The notes under the pieces are model-generated. The model saw only the letters and a list, made by a program, of their open reading frames with translations, did no database searches and was not told the DNA's origin. 27,920 nt of DNA from CAYNFQ01 sp964396715 (lineage in GTDB: Bacteria; Patescibacteriota; Microgenomatia; Daviesbacterales; UBA10151). Location: assembly GCA_964396715.1 (NCBI GenBank), contig CAYNFQ010000016.1, forward strand, positions 1 through 27,920, in the 5' to 3' direction. Below are positions 15,404 to 21,360 of this stretch, piece after piece. Made by a program: the position numbers and the translations under genes. Within the stretch, counting starts at the first letter, position 1. Each line of letters opens with the position of its first letter.

Positions 15404-15448
15404 ATCACACTTCGGATATTGTAGTTTAGGAGATAAATTTTATCAAGA

Positions 15449-16099
15449 TTAACCTGTGGCCTGGAAAGATAAATTACCCTGGCCTGAGCCTTGGGTGCCT
15501 GATCCCCCTTCAAAAGCTGCATTCATGGCTGTGGCTTGAGGCTTGGTTTGGGCCATACTGACTGCTTTTTTCTCTTTTTCATCCCTGATCCTTTGTTCAA
15601 TGATTTTTTTCCTAAGTTCTGCCATTTGATAAATACTTCTGTCTTTGTAGCTTGCCTGGTAATGAAGCATCTTATTTTTCTCCTCAGTAGAAAGGTGCGC
15701 TCCAATGTCTGCAATTTCTTCTTCGTAAATCATTCTATCTCTAATATTTTCTACTCTTGCGACTTCTGCTTTTAAGGCTTGATAAAAAATTCTTTTATTT
15801 GCAGCAACTTCTTTTTGTTTCTTGTCCTCTGCTATTTCTTTCACTTCTTGGTGAAATTCAATAGAACCCTGAGGAGGGAATTTTTCAGCAGACAGTTCCT
15901 CTGGTTTTGTTTCAATTCCGCTAATGTCTTGACTCAAGCTAACAACTGCCTCTAAAATACTTCCCGCAGCTTTGGGAGCAGCAGTAAGAGGAGATTCCAT
16001 TTCAAAACCGATCTCATCAAAGCCTCCTACAACCCCGCCCAAGATTTGAGACTGTTTAACTTTTTCCTCACCAGATTTTACGGACAGAAAAGGATTCAT
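15449..16099 (-). CDS. Helical protein of unknown function
   Basis: A 216-residue hydrophilic protein. The middle (about 85-185) is dense in Glu, Lys, Arg and Gln and is likely a long coiled coil (RIFYQALKAEVARVENIRDR, then EKNKMLHYQASYKDRSIYQM). The tail is Gly/Ser/Gln-rich (GGSGTQGSGQGNLSFQATG). No membrane segment or catalytic motif is visible. It starts MNPFLSV; TAAAAT at 16109-16114 lies 9 nt before the ATG. It is divergent from the tRNA-Leu locus. I do not recognise a family with confidence. Confidence 0.7.
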   Translation of the reverse strand: MNPFLSVKSGEEKVKQSQILGGVVGGFDEIGFEMESPLTAAPKAAGSILEAVVSLSQDISGIETKPEELSAEKFPPQGSIEFHQEVKEIAEDKKQKEVAANKRIFYQALKAEVARVENIRDRMIYEEEIADIGAHLSTEEKNKMLHYQASYKDRSIYQMAELRKKIIEQRIRDEKEKKAVSMAQTKPQATAMNAAFEGGSGTQGSGQGNLSFQATG

Positions 16100-16126
16100 A
16101 GTTGCTATATTTTACTATTTTACTGG

Positions 16127-16132
16127 TATAAT
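16127..16132 (+). promoter_or_regulatory. -10 box for the tRNA-Leu fragment and tRNA-Leu
   Basis: TATAAT here predicts transcription starting close to 16142, the first base of the tRNA-Leu-like fragment. The intact tRNA-Leu at 16265 has no convincing -10 box of its own, so both probably share this promoter. Confidence 0.5.
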
Positions 16133-16141
16133 CTCAAATAT

Positions 16142-16249
16142 GTCCAGGTGGGTTGAATTGTCAAAATGACAATTCAACGGGTTAACATCTATTTATCGAC
16201 GAAGTCGCAATATAAATAATGAAGTTAACCCCGGAGAAATGGCATACAC
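16142..16249 (+). pseudogene. tRNA-Leu 5' fragment interrupted by nested palindromes
   Basis: 16142-16151 matches the first 10 nt of the downstream tRNA-Leu except one base (GTCCAGGTGG against GCCCAGGTGG). 16236-16249 matches its D-arm (GAAATGGCATACAC). Between them lie 84 nt holding a perfect 12-bp hairpin with an AAA loop (16152-16178) and a nested structure at 16179-16231. That structure has outer arms GGGTTAAC/GTTAACCC, inner arms TATTTAT/ATAAATA and a core CGAC-GAA-GTCG. The fragment ends before the anticodon stem. Confidence 0.7.
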
Positions 16250-16264
16250 ATTTAAATATAAAAT

Positions 16265-16345
16265 GCCCAGGTGGTGAAATGGCATACACGCATGATTTAG
16301 GATCATGTGCCGAAAGGCGTGGAGGTTCGACTCCTCTCCTGGGCA
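16265..16345 (+). tRNA. tRNA-Leu (anticodon TAG)
   Basis: A class II tRNA: acceptor GCCCAGG/CCTGGGC, anticodon stem CATGA/TCATG with loop TTTAGGA, a short variable-arm hairpin (GCCGAAAGGC), and T-loop TTCGACT. Discriminator A; CCA is not encoded. It abuts the gatD stop on the other strand. Confidence 0.94.
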
Positions 16346-17083
16346 CTAGCCAAATTTTCTAACAGCGAAATTGTGGGCCTGGAGTTCCAAAGAATCCTCT
16401 AAGGGTGGTAAATCTATTGCTTTTTTGTACTTTACTGCCACAGCTTTTTTAAGCAGCCAATCTGCTAATTTGGGATTTTTGGGAAGCAAAGATCCATGCA
16501 TGTAACAGCCTATGGCGTTTTTATAAATACAGCCTTCAGTTTGATCTTCTCCATTATTGCCAAAGCCTTTGATAACTTTTCCTAGGGGTTTTGCGCCTTT
16601 CTTTAAATAGGTTTTTCCGGAGTGGTTTTCAAAGCCAACCAACATTTGACATTTAACATTTGACATTTGACATTTAATCACAATATTTCCAATCATTCTG
16701 TCATTTGATGCCAGAGTATATACCGGAAATAACCCTACGCCAGGAAGCTTGGGGCCTTTATGGGGTTTATAATACTCGCCTAAAAGCTGGTAACCCCCGC
16801 AAACAGAGAGTAAGGGAACTCCCCTTTCAATTTCTGCTTTTATTACTTTACCCTTTCCGCTTTTCCCTAAATCAGCTGCCACCAAAGTTTGCTGTTGATC
16901 CTGCCCTCCACCAAAAAAATATATATCAGCATCAGCCTGCTTCATTATATTCTCGATCGAGAACTTTTTGACTATAACCTTGATTCCTCTCCACTCAGCT
17001 CTTTTTTTCAAAGCAATAATATTCCCCGTATCTCCATATATATTCATCAAGTCGCCATAAAGATAACCAATAATTAGTTTCAT
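16346..17083 (-). CDS. gatD: Lipid II isoglutaminyl synthase, glutaminase subunit GatD
   Basis: A class I (CobB/CobQ-like) glutamine amidotransferase that releases ammonia for MurT to amidate D-Glu in the lipid II stem peptide. 245 residues. The nucleophile is Cys95 in LLSVCGGYQLLG, and the probable catalytic His196 lies in CYMHGSLLP. The N-terminal IIGYLYGDLMNIYGDTGNI is typical of GatD. The gene starts 1 nt after murT. Residues 137-147 (KCQMSNVKCQM) are encoded by five copies of a 7-nt repeat that is probably a tolerated insertion on a surface loop. Confidence 0.93.
   Translation of the reverse strand: MKLIIGYLYGDLMNIYGDTGNIIALKKRAEWRGIKVIVKKFSIENIMKQADADIYFFGGGQDQQQTLVAADLGKSGKGKVIKAEIERGVPLLSVCGGYQLLGEYYKPHKGPKLPGVGLFPVYTLASNDRMIGNIVIKCQMSNVKCQMLVGFENHSGKTYLKKGAKPLGKVIKGFGNNGEDQTEGCIYKNAIGCYMHGSLLPKNPKLADWLLKKAVAVKYKKAIDLPPLEDSLELQAHNFAVRKFG
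16642..16676. repeat. Heptanucleotide tandem repeat inside gatD
   Basis: Five 7-mers on the plus strand: ACATTTG, ACATTTA, ACATTTG, ACATTTG and ACATTTA. They encode KCQMSNVKCQM on the minus strand, a sequence I have met as a recurring insert in CPR proteins (recollection, not a search). Confidence 0.88.
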
Positions 17084-17084
17084 A

Positions 17085-18416
17085 TTACTCTTCCTCCCAG
17101 TAGCGTTTTTTTATACCAGATTTGGCTAAGATACTTTGCAATTCAAGCATGGCTGTATAGGTAGGAAGGATAAAAAGACGGCCCTGCCTGCCGGCAGGCA
17201 GGCTTTTTAAGCCTTTTCTAGACTCTGTGAGAGCCTTTTTTAAATCTTGTTCAACTCTTGTTTGTTTAGGATCAAATCCGGCGTATTTTAATCTATTTGC
17301 CAAATCATAAGCTCTTGTTCCGGAGACCACTACGTCATTGCGAGGAACGAAGTGACGTGGCAACCTAGATTGCTTCGCTGTCGCTCGCAATGACAGGCGT
17401 TCAAATTCAGCATCCCAGATCCAGGACACATCTGTGCCATCAGCTAAATTGTCATTTAAAGCAAGAAGCATGCTATCTCCTGGTTTAATTTGCGGGGCTA
17501 TGGTTTGGAAAACTTGGGTAGCTCCTGCTGGATTTTTAATCAGCAAAATATATCCAAATGGCAATTTTTCCACTCTGCCAAATGCTGGTTGGAAGTGGGT
17601 CAGTATATCGGTGAGTCGGTGAATCGGTAAATTCAGCAAAGAAGCACAAGCTAAGGCAGCAAGAGCATCATAAATATGATAAACACCAGGTAAGGGTAGG
17701 TTAATCGTTAATCGTTTATCGTTAATCGTTAATTGAAAAATTGAGCCATTTAAGCCGTTTAATTTGACATTTTTGGCCTCAAAATCCAAATTTTCTGATT
17801 CTTTTAAATGTTTAACTGACTCACCTACAATTTTATAATCTTTAACTCCAAATTGGTAAACTTTACCCGCAAAAGATGATTTCAGTTTAGCTGTGTTGGC
17901 ATCATCCCCATTTACCAAGACTAAGATTTCCTTAGGTAGCTTTTTTAAAGTTTCAGCCCAGTTTTTTACCACAGTATCTATTTCTCCATACCTATCCAGT
18001 TGATCTCTGAAGACATTCAAGAAGATCACAATATCCGGATTAAGCTTTGGAGCAACTGTATTAAAAGCAGCCTCATCCAACTCCCAGATACCTAGGGTAA
18101 AGGGTGAAGGGGAAAGGGTAAAGTGGGAAATAAGAGTAGAAGCAATGCCTCTTTCCAGATTGGAACCTGTATGGTTTCTGATAACTTTAAATCCGGCATT
18201 TTTGGCAAAATGGGCAAGCATTCTGGCGGTGGTGGTTTTACCGTTTGTTCCCGTGATAACAATATTTTGGGGGACTTTGCCGGCTAATTTTTCCACCAAA
18301 TCAGGGTCTATCTTTAAAGCGTACAATCCGGGAGCGGCTGACCCGCCTCCCAGTTTCAATGTCCTGGAAAGTAAAGAAATTACCTTTCCTGTCAGAATTG
18401 CCAAGACTTTGCGCAT
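17085..18416 (-). CDS. murT: Lipid II isoglutaminyl synthase, Mur ligase-like subunit MurT
   Basis: The ATP-dependent partner of GatD, activating the D-Glu alpha-carboxyl of lipid II. 443 residues. The P-loop is ITGTNGKTTTARML (about 54-67), the central domain has WELDEAAFNTVAPKLNPDIV and FRDQLDRYGEID, and the DUF1727 C-terminal domain has ALNDNLADGTDVSWIWDAEFE. The Cys4 zinc ribbon usual in Firmicute MurT is absent. Three repeat-derived inserts are tolerated in frame: a heptamer repeat (17701-17735), a 61-bp terminal-inverted-repeat element (17334-17394) and a 20-bp palindrome (17183-17202, peptide LPAGRQG). A TATAAT at 18423-18428 lies 6 nt before the ATG. Confidence 0.93.
   Translation of the reverse strand: MRKVLAILTGKVISLLSRTLKLGGGSAAPGLYALKIDPDLVEKLAGKVPQNIVITGTNGKTTTARMLAHFAKNAGFKVIRNHTGSNLERGIASTLISHFTLSPSPFTLGIWELDEAAFNTVAPKLNPDIVIFLNVFRDQLDRYGEIDTVVKNWAETLKKLPKEILVLVNGDDANTAKLKSSFAGKVYQFGVKDYKIVGESVKHLKESENLDFEAKNVKLNGLNGSIFQLTINDKRLTINLPLPGVYHIYDALAALACASLLNLPIHRLTDILTHFQPAFGRVEKLPFGYILLIKNPAGATQVFQTIAPQIKPGDSMLLALNDNLADGTDVSWIWDAEFERLSLRATAKQSRLPRHFVPRNDVVVSGTRAYDLANRLKYAGFDPKQTRVEQDLKKALTESRKGLKSLPAGRQGRLFILPTYTAMLELQSILAKSGIKKRYWEEE
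17183..17202. repeat. Perfect 20-bp palindrome inside murT
   Basis: CCTGCCTGCCGGCAGGCAGG, a self-complementary sequence read as SLPAGRQGRL in MurT. I recognise the LPAGRQG peptide as a frequent insert in Microgenomates-type proteins (recollection). Confidence 0.88.
17334..17394. repeat. 61-bp element with 11-bp terminal inverted repeats inside murT
   Basis: The ends are GTCATTGCGAG (17334-17344) and CTCGCAATGAC (17384-17394), exact reverse complements. The interior contains further short dyads (GAACGAAGTGACG, TTGCTTCGC). In MurT it reads LSLRATAKQSRLPRHFVPRN. The peptide and DNA resemble a dispersed palindromic element known from many uncultured bacterial genomes (recollection). It lies between the catalytic DAEFE segment and SGTRAYDLANRL. 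Confidence 0.85.
17701..17735. repeat. Heptanucleotide tandem repeat inside murT
   Basis: Five 7-mers on the plus strand: TTAATCG, TTAATCG, TTTATCG, TTAATCG and TTAATTG. Read as LTINDKRLTIN on the minus strand. The same unit occurs at 10896-10923. Confidence 0.88.
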
Positions 18417-18422
18417 GTGGGA

Positions 18423-18428
18423 ATTATA
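18423..18428 (-). promoter_or_regulatory. -10 box for murT-gatD, leaderless
   Basis: TATAAT on the minus strand, 6 nt before the murT ATG, with no Shine-Dalgarno site. It lies between murT and the upstream lysozyme-like gene (stop at 18433), so murT-gatD has its own transcription start. Confidence 0.55.
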
Positions 18429-18432
18429 CTAG

Positions 18433-19038
18433 TTATCGGGTATTTAAAGCCAGTAAGCCGGAAACAGCCGCTATTTTAGCATTCTTTGTGGCAAGGCCTT
18501 CGGAAAGGGCCTGGCCTTTAACGTACTGCTTTTCAAACCTGTCCAGATCTTTCATAAAATATGAAACCCTTCTTCCCCAAACAGGTGAGGCAGCATATAC
18601 TCTGTTGATAGAGTATGGATCGTTTAACCCTTTATTTAAATAACCTTCTCTGAGACCTTCAGAGATAGTAAAAATTGCCTCTCTCCATGATGTAAAATAG
18701 ATGGCGTTTGTGCCGTAAACTCCCCATCCCCAGGCATTATATCCTCCGGGGATAAATTTTCCAAAAGTTGATTCAACTCCGGCAATTGCCGGCAGCATTT
18801 TCCAGTCCAAATCATATTCTCTGGCAGCATCTACAAAATCTTGGGCGTGGTACTGCAAAGGGGAATTCCGTCTTTCAAGGTAATCTGCCAGAATTTGGGC
18901 TTCCTTGTCCAGCTGTTTGGCAATTACCACCTCTTTTTTAAGTGGAGTTTTAACCACCGAAGCCCCACCTGCCTGTTTTTGGGAAAATAACAGGAGGAGT
19001 GTCAGAGTAACAAAAATTATTGTTAATTTTTTACTCAT
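18433..19038 (-). CDS. Lysozyme-like (glucosaminidase-type) secreted protein, copy 1
   Basis: About 201 residues from the chosen ATG (MSKKLTIIFVTLTLLLLFSQ), whose N-terminus is a signal peptide or anchor. The body has LDWKMLPAIAGVESTFGKFIPGGYNAWGWGVYG, with a likely catalytic Glu in GVESTFGK. TSWREAIFTISEGLREGYLNKGL and ASPVWGRRVSYFMKDL follow. The pattern fits lysozyme-like glucosaminidase or transglycosylase domains that cut peptidoglycan. An in-frame ATG 27 nt upstream is possible, but it lies in a region with a GTACCA/TGGTAC dyad (19049-19062), and the signal peptide reads better from 19038. It is a paralogue of the next gene upstream. Confidence 0.75.
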   Translation of the reverse strand: MSKKLTIIFVTLTLLLLFSQKQAGGASVVKTPLKKEVVIAKQLDKEAQILADYLERRNSPLQYHAQDFVDAAREYDLDWKMLPAIAGVESTFGKFIPGGYNAWGWGVYGTNAIYFTSWREAIFTISEGLREGYLNKGLNDPYSINRVYAASPVWGRRVSYFMKDLDRFEKQYVKGQALSEGLATKNAKIAAVSGLLALNTR

Positions 19039-19129
19039 TAAAAAATCCTGTACCATCTGGTACAAGATTAAGCTGTTAATAATAACAGATTTGCGCTATA
19101 AAATCAAATTAACAGACACTCATGACCGC

Positions 19130-19711
19130 TCATCTTAACTCTTCCATAAATGAGGAAACACCTTTGGCCCACACACCCCCTTTTTCCAAAGAGGGAGGGG
19201 TGTATTTGGCCATAATTTGAGCCGGAGTTGTTAAGCCTTTATCTAAATAATCCTGTTTTAAGGCTCGGCCAACCCTCTCAATAGCCTCTTCCCAGGAAGA
19301 GAATTTAACCACCAAATTGCCGTAAATGCCATATCCAAAGGGATTGTGTGAGTTGCCAATCACTTTTTTGCCTCCCAAAGATTCCTGCATGGAAATGGCC
19401 GGTAAAAGACGATAATCCAGGTTGTATTTATCGGCAATTTTTACGAAAGCACTGCTCTGCTGCGCAAGAGGAGATTGATAGCTTTTAAAAAAATCCTCTA
19501 TTATTCTTGAGCGGCCGTCGTCCCTTTTTATAACTTGAGAAATTGCAGAATTATTTAAGGGAATTGCGGCATAAAGTTTAAAATTCTGATCTTTGGGTAA
19601 AACCACCCTTTCTGCTGAAATATAAAACAGCAGTAGCATGGAAAAAACGAGTGATATCGAAGCCGCGCCAAACCACGCAGCCACAAAATTGGCTTTTTTG
19701 TCCGTCTGCAT
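19130..19711 (-). CDS. Lysozyme-like (glucosaminidase-type) membrane protein, copy 2
   Basis: About 193 residues from ATG 19711 (MQTDKKANFVAAWFGAASIS), with one transmembrane anchor (about 9-30). The domain LDYRLLPAISMQESLGGKKVIGNSHNPFGYGIYG, then FSSWEEAIERVGRALKQDYLDKGLTTPAQIMAKYTPP, aligns by eye with copy 1. The likely catalytic Glu is in MQESLGGK. A TTG start 24 nt upstream is possible, but TTGACT and TTTACT hexamers placed as -35/-10 favour the ATG. Near the C-terminus PPSLEKGG is encoded by an imperfect inverted repeat (19173-19203). Tandem duplication with divergence is likely. Confidence 0.75.
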   Translation of the reverse strand: MQTDKKANFVAAWFGAASISLVFSMLLLFYISAERVVLPKDQNFKLYAAIPLNNSAISQVIKRDDGRSRIIEDFFKSYQSPLAQQSSAFVKIADKYNLDYRLLPAISMQESLGGKKVIGNSHNPFGYGIYGNLVVKFSSWEEAIERVGRALKQDYLDKGLTTPAQIMAKYTPPSLEKGGVWAKGVSSFMEELR

Positions 19712-19760
19712 TTTTGTATCAATTACAGTAAACAAAAATTTGGGTAAAAGTCAACCCCGA

Positions 19761-20777
19761 TTATGACTGTTCCAGGATAGCTTCAGCCAGTTTTTGAGGA
19801 TCATGGCGGAATAAGTGTTCCCTGATATGGTAAACAGCAAAAGGCTTTTTAATAATTTTTATATTTGAGGCAATTTTTTTACAAGTATCATCATCTATTT
19901 CCACAGGTTTCTGCTGATCTTTTCTATAAACCTTCAAAATTTCTGCATCTAGGCCATTTGAATTAGCAATGATAAAATCAATCCTGTTGCCCAGATAATA
20001 TAAAAAGCTTTTGAGGTAATCTGAGGCTTTAAAATTATCTGTTTCCCCCACCTTGGTCATTAGATTTAGAATCAAAATAACCTTGGCGCTAGACTGTTCA
20101 ATTGCTTCCTTCACTCCCGCCACCAAAAGATGAGGCAGGATGGAAGTATATAAATCCCCTGCTGAAAATATGATTTTTTCAGCTTCATTGATGGCTTGTA
20201 TTACCTCAGGGTTAGGATCAGCATTGGTCTCAAAGTAGATTCTGGTAATTTTCTTTTTAGAATTATAATCCTCTTTTTGCCCTCTTAAATCAATATTTGT
20301 TTCTCCGTCAATTTCTTCTCCTCCTTCAAGCCTGGCCATCAGATTTAGCTCAGATAAAGACACAGGGTAAACTTTAGCCCTGATTCTAAAAAGCAGCCTT
20401 TGAGCGTCTGTTCCTCTATCAGGTCCTTTATAGATGTGCTCCAGTCTGGCTGCAATTAGATTGCCTAAGCTGTGCCCTTTAAGAGGGCCTTCTATATCAG
20501 CCAGCCTGTCATCAAATAATTTTTGAGCAACCTGTCTTTGTTTTGGATCTTCCATCAAGGCCAGTAAGCATTGTCTGATATCCCCTGGTGGTAACACCCC
20601 CAGTTCTGTTCTCAGCCTGCCAGAAGAACCGCCTGAGTCCCAGGTTCCCACTACGGCTGTTATCATCTCTGGCTGATTTAATTCGACTAGACCTCTAAGA
20701 AGTGAAAAGTGTCCTGTTCCGCCGCCAAAGGTGACAATTTTTTGCTGGTAGGAATATTTTTTTGCAGTATCAGCCAT
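19761..20777 (-). CDS. yvcK: YvcK/CofD-like protein (gluconeogenesis factor)
   Basis: A 338-residue protein of the YvcK family, which binds UDP-sugars and influences cell-wall synthesis and carbon flux. The core signature is present: IVTFGGGTGHFSLLRGL, WDSGGSSGRLRTELGVLPPGDIRQCLLAL, SLGNLIAARLEHIYKG, and IIFSAGDLYTSILPHLLV. I start it at MADTAKKYS. The open frame extends further, but that extension reads through two tRNA-Leu genes and promoter sequence in reverse, so it is not coding. A TATAAT at 20790-20795 gives a 5' leader of only a few bases. Its neighbours (lysozyme-like proteins, MurT/GatD, GlmS) agree with a wall role. Confidence 0.93.
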   Translation of the reverse strand: MADTAKKYSYQQKIVTFGGGTGHFSLLRGLVELNQPEMITAVVGTWDSGGSSGRLRTELGVLPPGDIRQCLLALMEDPKQRQVAQKLFDDRLADIEGPLKGHSLGNLIAARLEHIYKGPDRGTDAQRLLFRIRAKVYPVSLSELNLMARLEGGEEIDGETNIDLRGQKEDYNSKKKITRIYFETNADPNPEVIQAINEAEKIIFSAGDLYTSILPHLLVAGVKEAIEQSSAKVILILNLMTKVGETDNFKASDYLKSFLYYLGNRIDFIIANSNGLDAEILKVYRKDQQKPVEIDDDTCKKIASNIKIIKKPFAVYHIREHLFRHDPQKLAEAILEQS

Positions 20778-20789
20778 TTGATTGGAGAT

Positions 20790-20811
20790 ATTATACACCA
20801 GTTGGTATAAT
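20790..20811. promoter_or_regulatory. Mirrored divergent -10 boxes (yvcK / tRNA-Leu cluster)
   Basis: ATTATA at 20790-20795 is a minus-strand TATAAT for yvcK, and TATAAT at 20806-20811 faces the tRNA cluster. The two are separated by 10 nt, so RNA polymerase could occupy only one at a time. Competition between wall-regulator and tRNA transcription is an inference. Confidence 0.55.
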
Positions 20812-20824
20812 GGGGAAACTTTAA

Positions 20825-20909
20825 GTCGAAGTGGCGGAATGGCAGACGCGCAGCCCTCAGAAGGCTGTCCCTGGCAACAGGGGTGGAGGTTCAACTCCTC
20901 TCTTCGACA
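20825..20909 (+). tRNA. tRNA-Leu (anticodon CAG)
   Basis: An 85-nt class II tRNA: acceptor GTCGAAG/CTTCGAC, anticodon stem CAGCC/GGCTG with loop CTCAGAA, a long variable arm (TCCCTGGCAACAGGGG), and T-loop TTCAACT. Discriminator A; CCA is not encoded. First of three tRNAs spaced by 5-6 nt. Confidence 0.94.
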
Positions 20910-20915
20910 CTTAAC

Positions 20916-20998
20916 GGGCGAGTGGTGAAATGGTATACACGCTACCTTGAGGTGGTAGTGAGCGCAAGCTCGTGGAGGTTCAACTCCTCTCTCGCCCA
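20916..20998 (+). tRNA. tRNA-Leu (anticodon GAG)
   Basis: An 83-nt class II tRNA: acceptor GGGCGAG/CTCGCCC, anticodon stem CTACC/GGTAG with loop TTGAGGT, variable arm GAGCGCAAGCTC, and T-loop TTCAACT. Discriminator A; no CCA. Confidence 0.94.
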
Positions 20999-21003
20999 CT
21001 TGC

Positions 21004-21076
21004 GGAGTCATAGCTCAGTTGGTAGAGCGTCTCATTTACACTGAGAAGGTCTGTGGTTCGAGTCCACATGACTCCA
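21004..21076 (+). tRNA. tRNA-Val (anticodon TAC)
   Basis: A 73-nt tRNA: acceptor GGAGTCA/TGACTCC, anticodon stem TCTCA/TGAGA with loop TTTACAC, and T-loop TTCGAGT. Discriminator A; no CCA. Confidence 0.94.
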
Positions 21077-21360
21077 CAAATTTGACTACAACATTAGTTT
21101 GTGTTACTGTTTTATTGTTCTTTGAAGAAGTCTGCCTTCGTTACTTTGTAACTTCGGCGAGACAAGGAGTTTTTAAAAAGAGCGTGTGGCCACGTTCAGT
21201 TTACTACAAATCGGTTTACACGATGGTAGTTTACATGAACGTGGATACGAGGGAGAGGATTGTCGAAATTATCTGCGGATATCCTCTGGTTGTATTGCCA
21301 ATTCTTAAGTGCTTTTGAAAAGAAATCACTAGCAATCTCCGAAACTTCAAAGAAATTTTT
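21077..21360. other. Intergenic stretch before glmS with an inverted repeat
   Basis: No supported gene; the open frame that crosses it begins inside tRNA-Val. It holds GTTAC-TTT-GTAAC, and a 9-bp inverted repeat CCACGTTCA/TGAACGTGG (21190-21198 and 21236-21244) enclosing 37 nt. No clear promoter or Shine-Dalgarno site lies just before the glmS ATG, so this may be a long 5' leader. I see nothing that resembles a glmS ribozyme core. Confidence 0.4.

Noticed and set aside
20778..21011. N-terminal extension of yvcK by 78 codons
   Set aside because: It reads two tRNA-Leu genes and the promoter region in reverse; YvcK homology starts just after MADTAKKYS.
21019..21318. 99-codon open frame before glmS
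   Set aside because: It begins inside tRNA-Val and shows no protein-like pattern; the remaining Met-start stretch is too short to support.
21077..21360. glmS ribozyme
   Set aside because: I could not recognise the conserved core or cleavage-site context; only a simple inverted repeat is seen.
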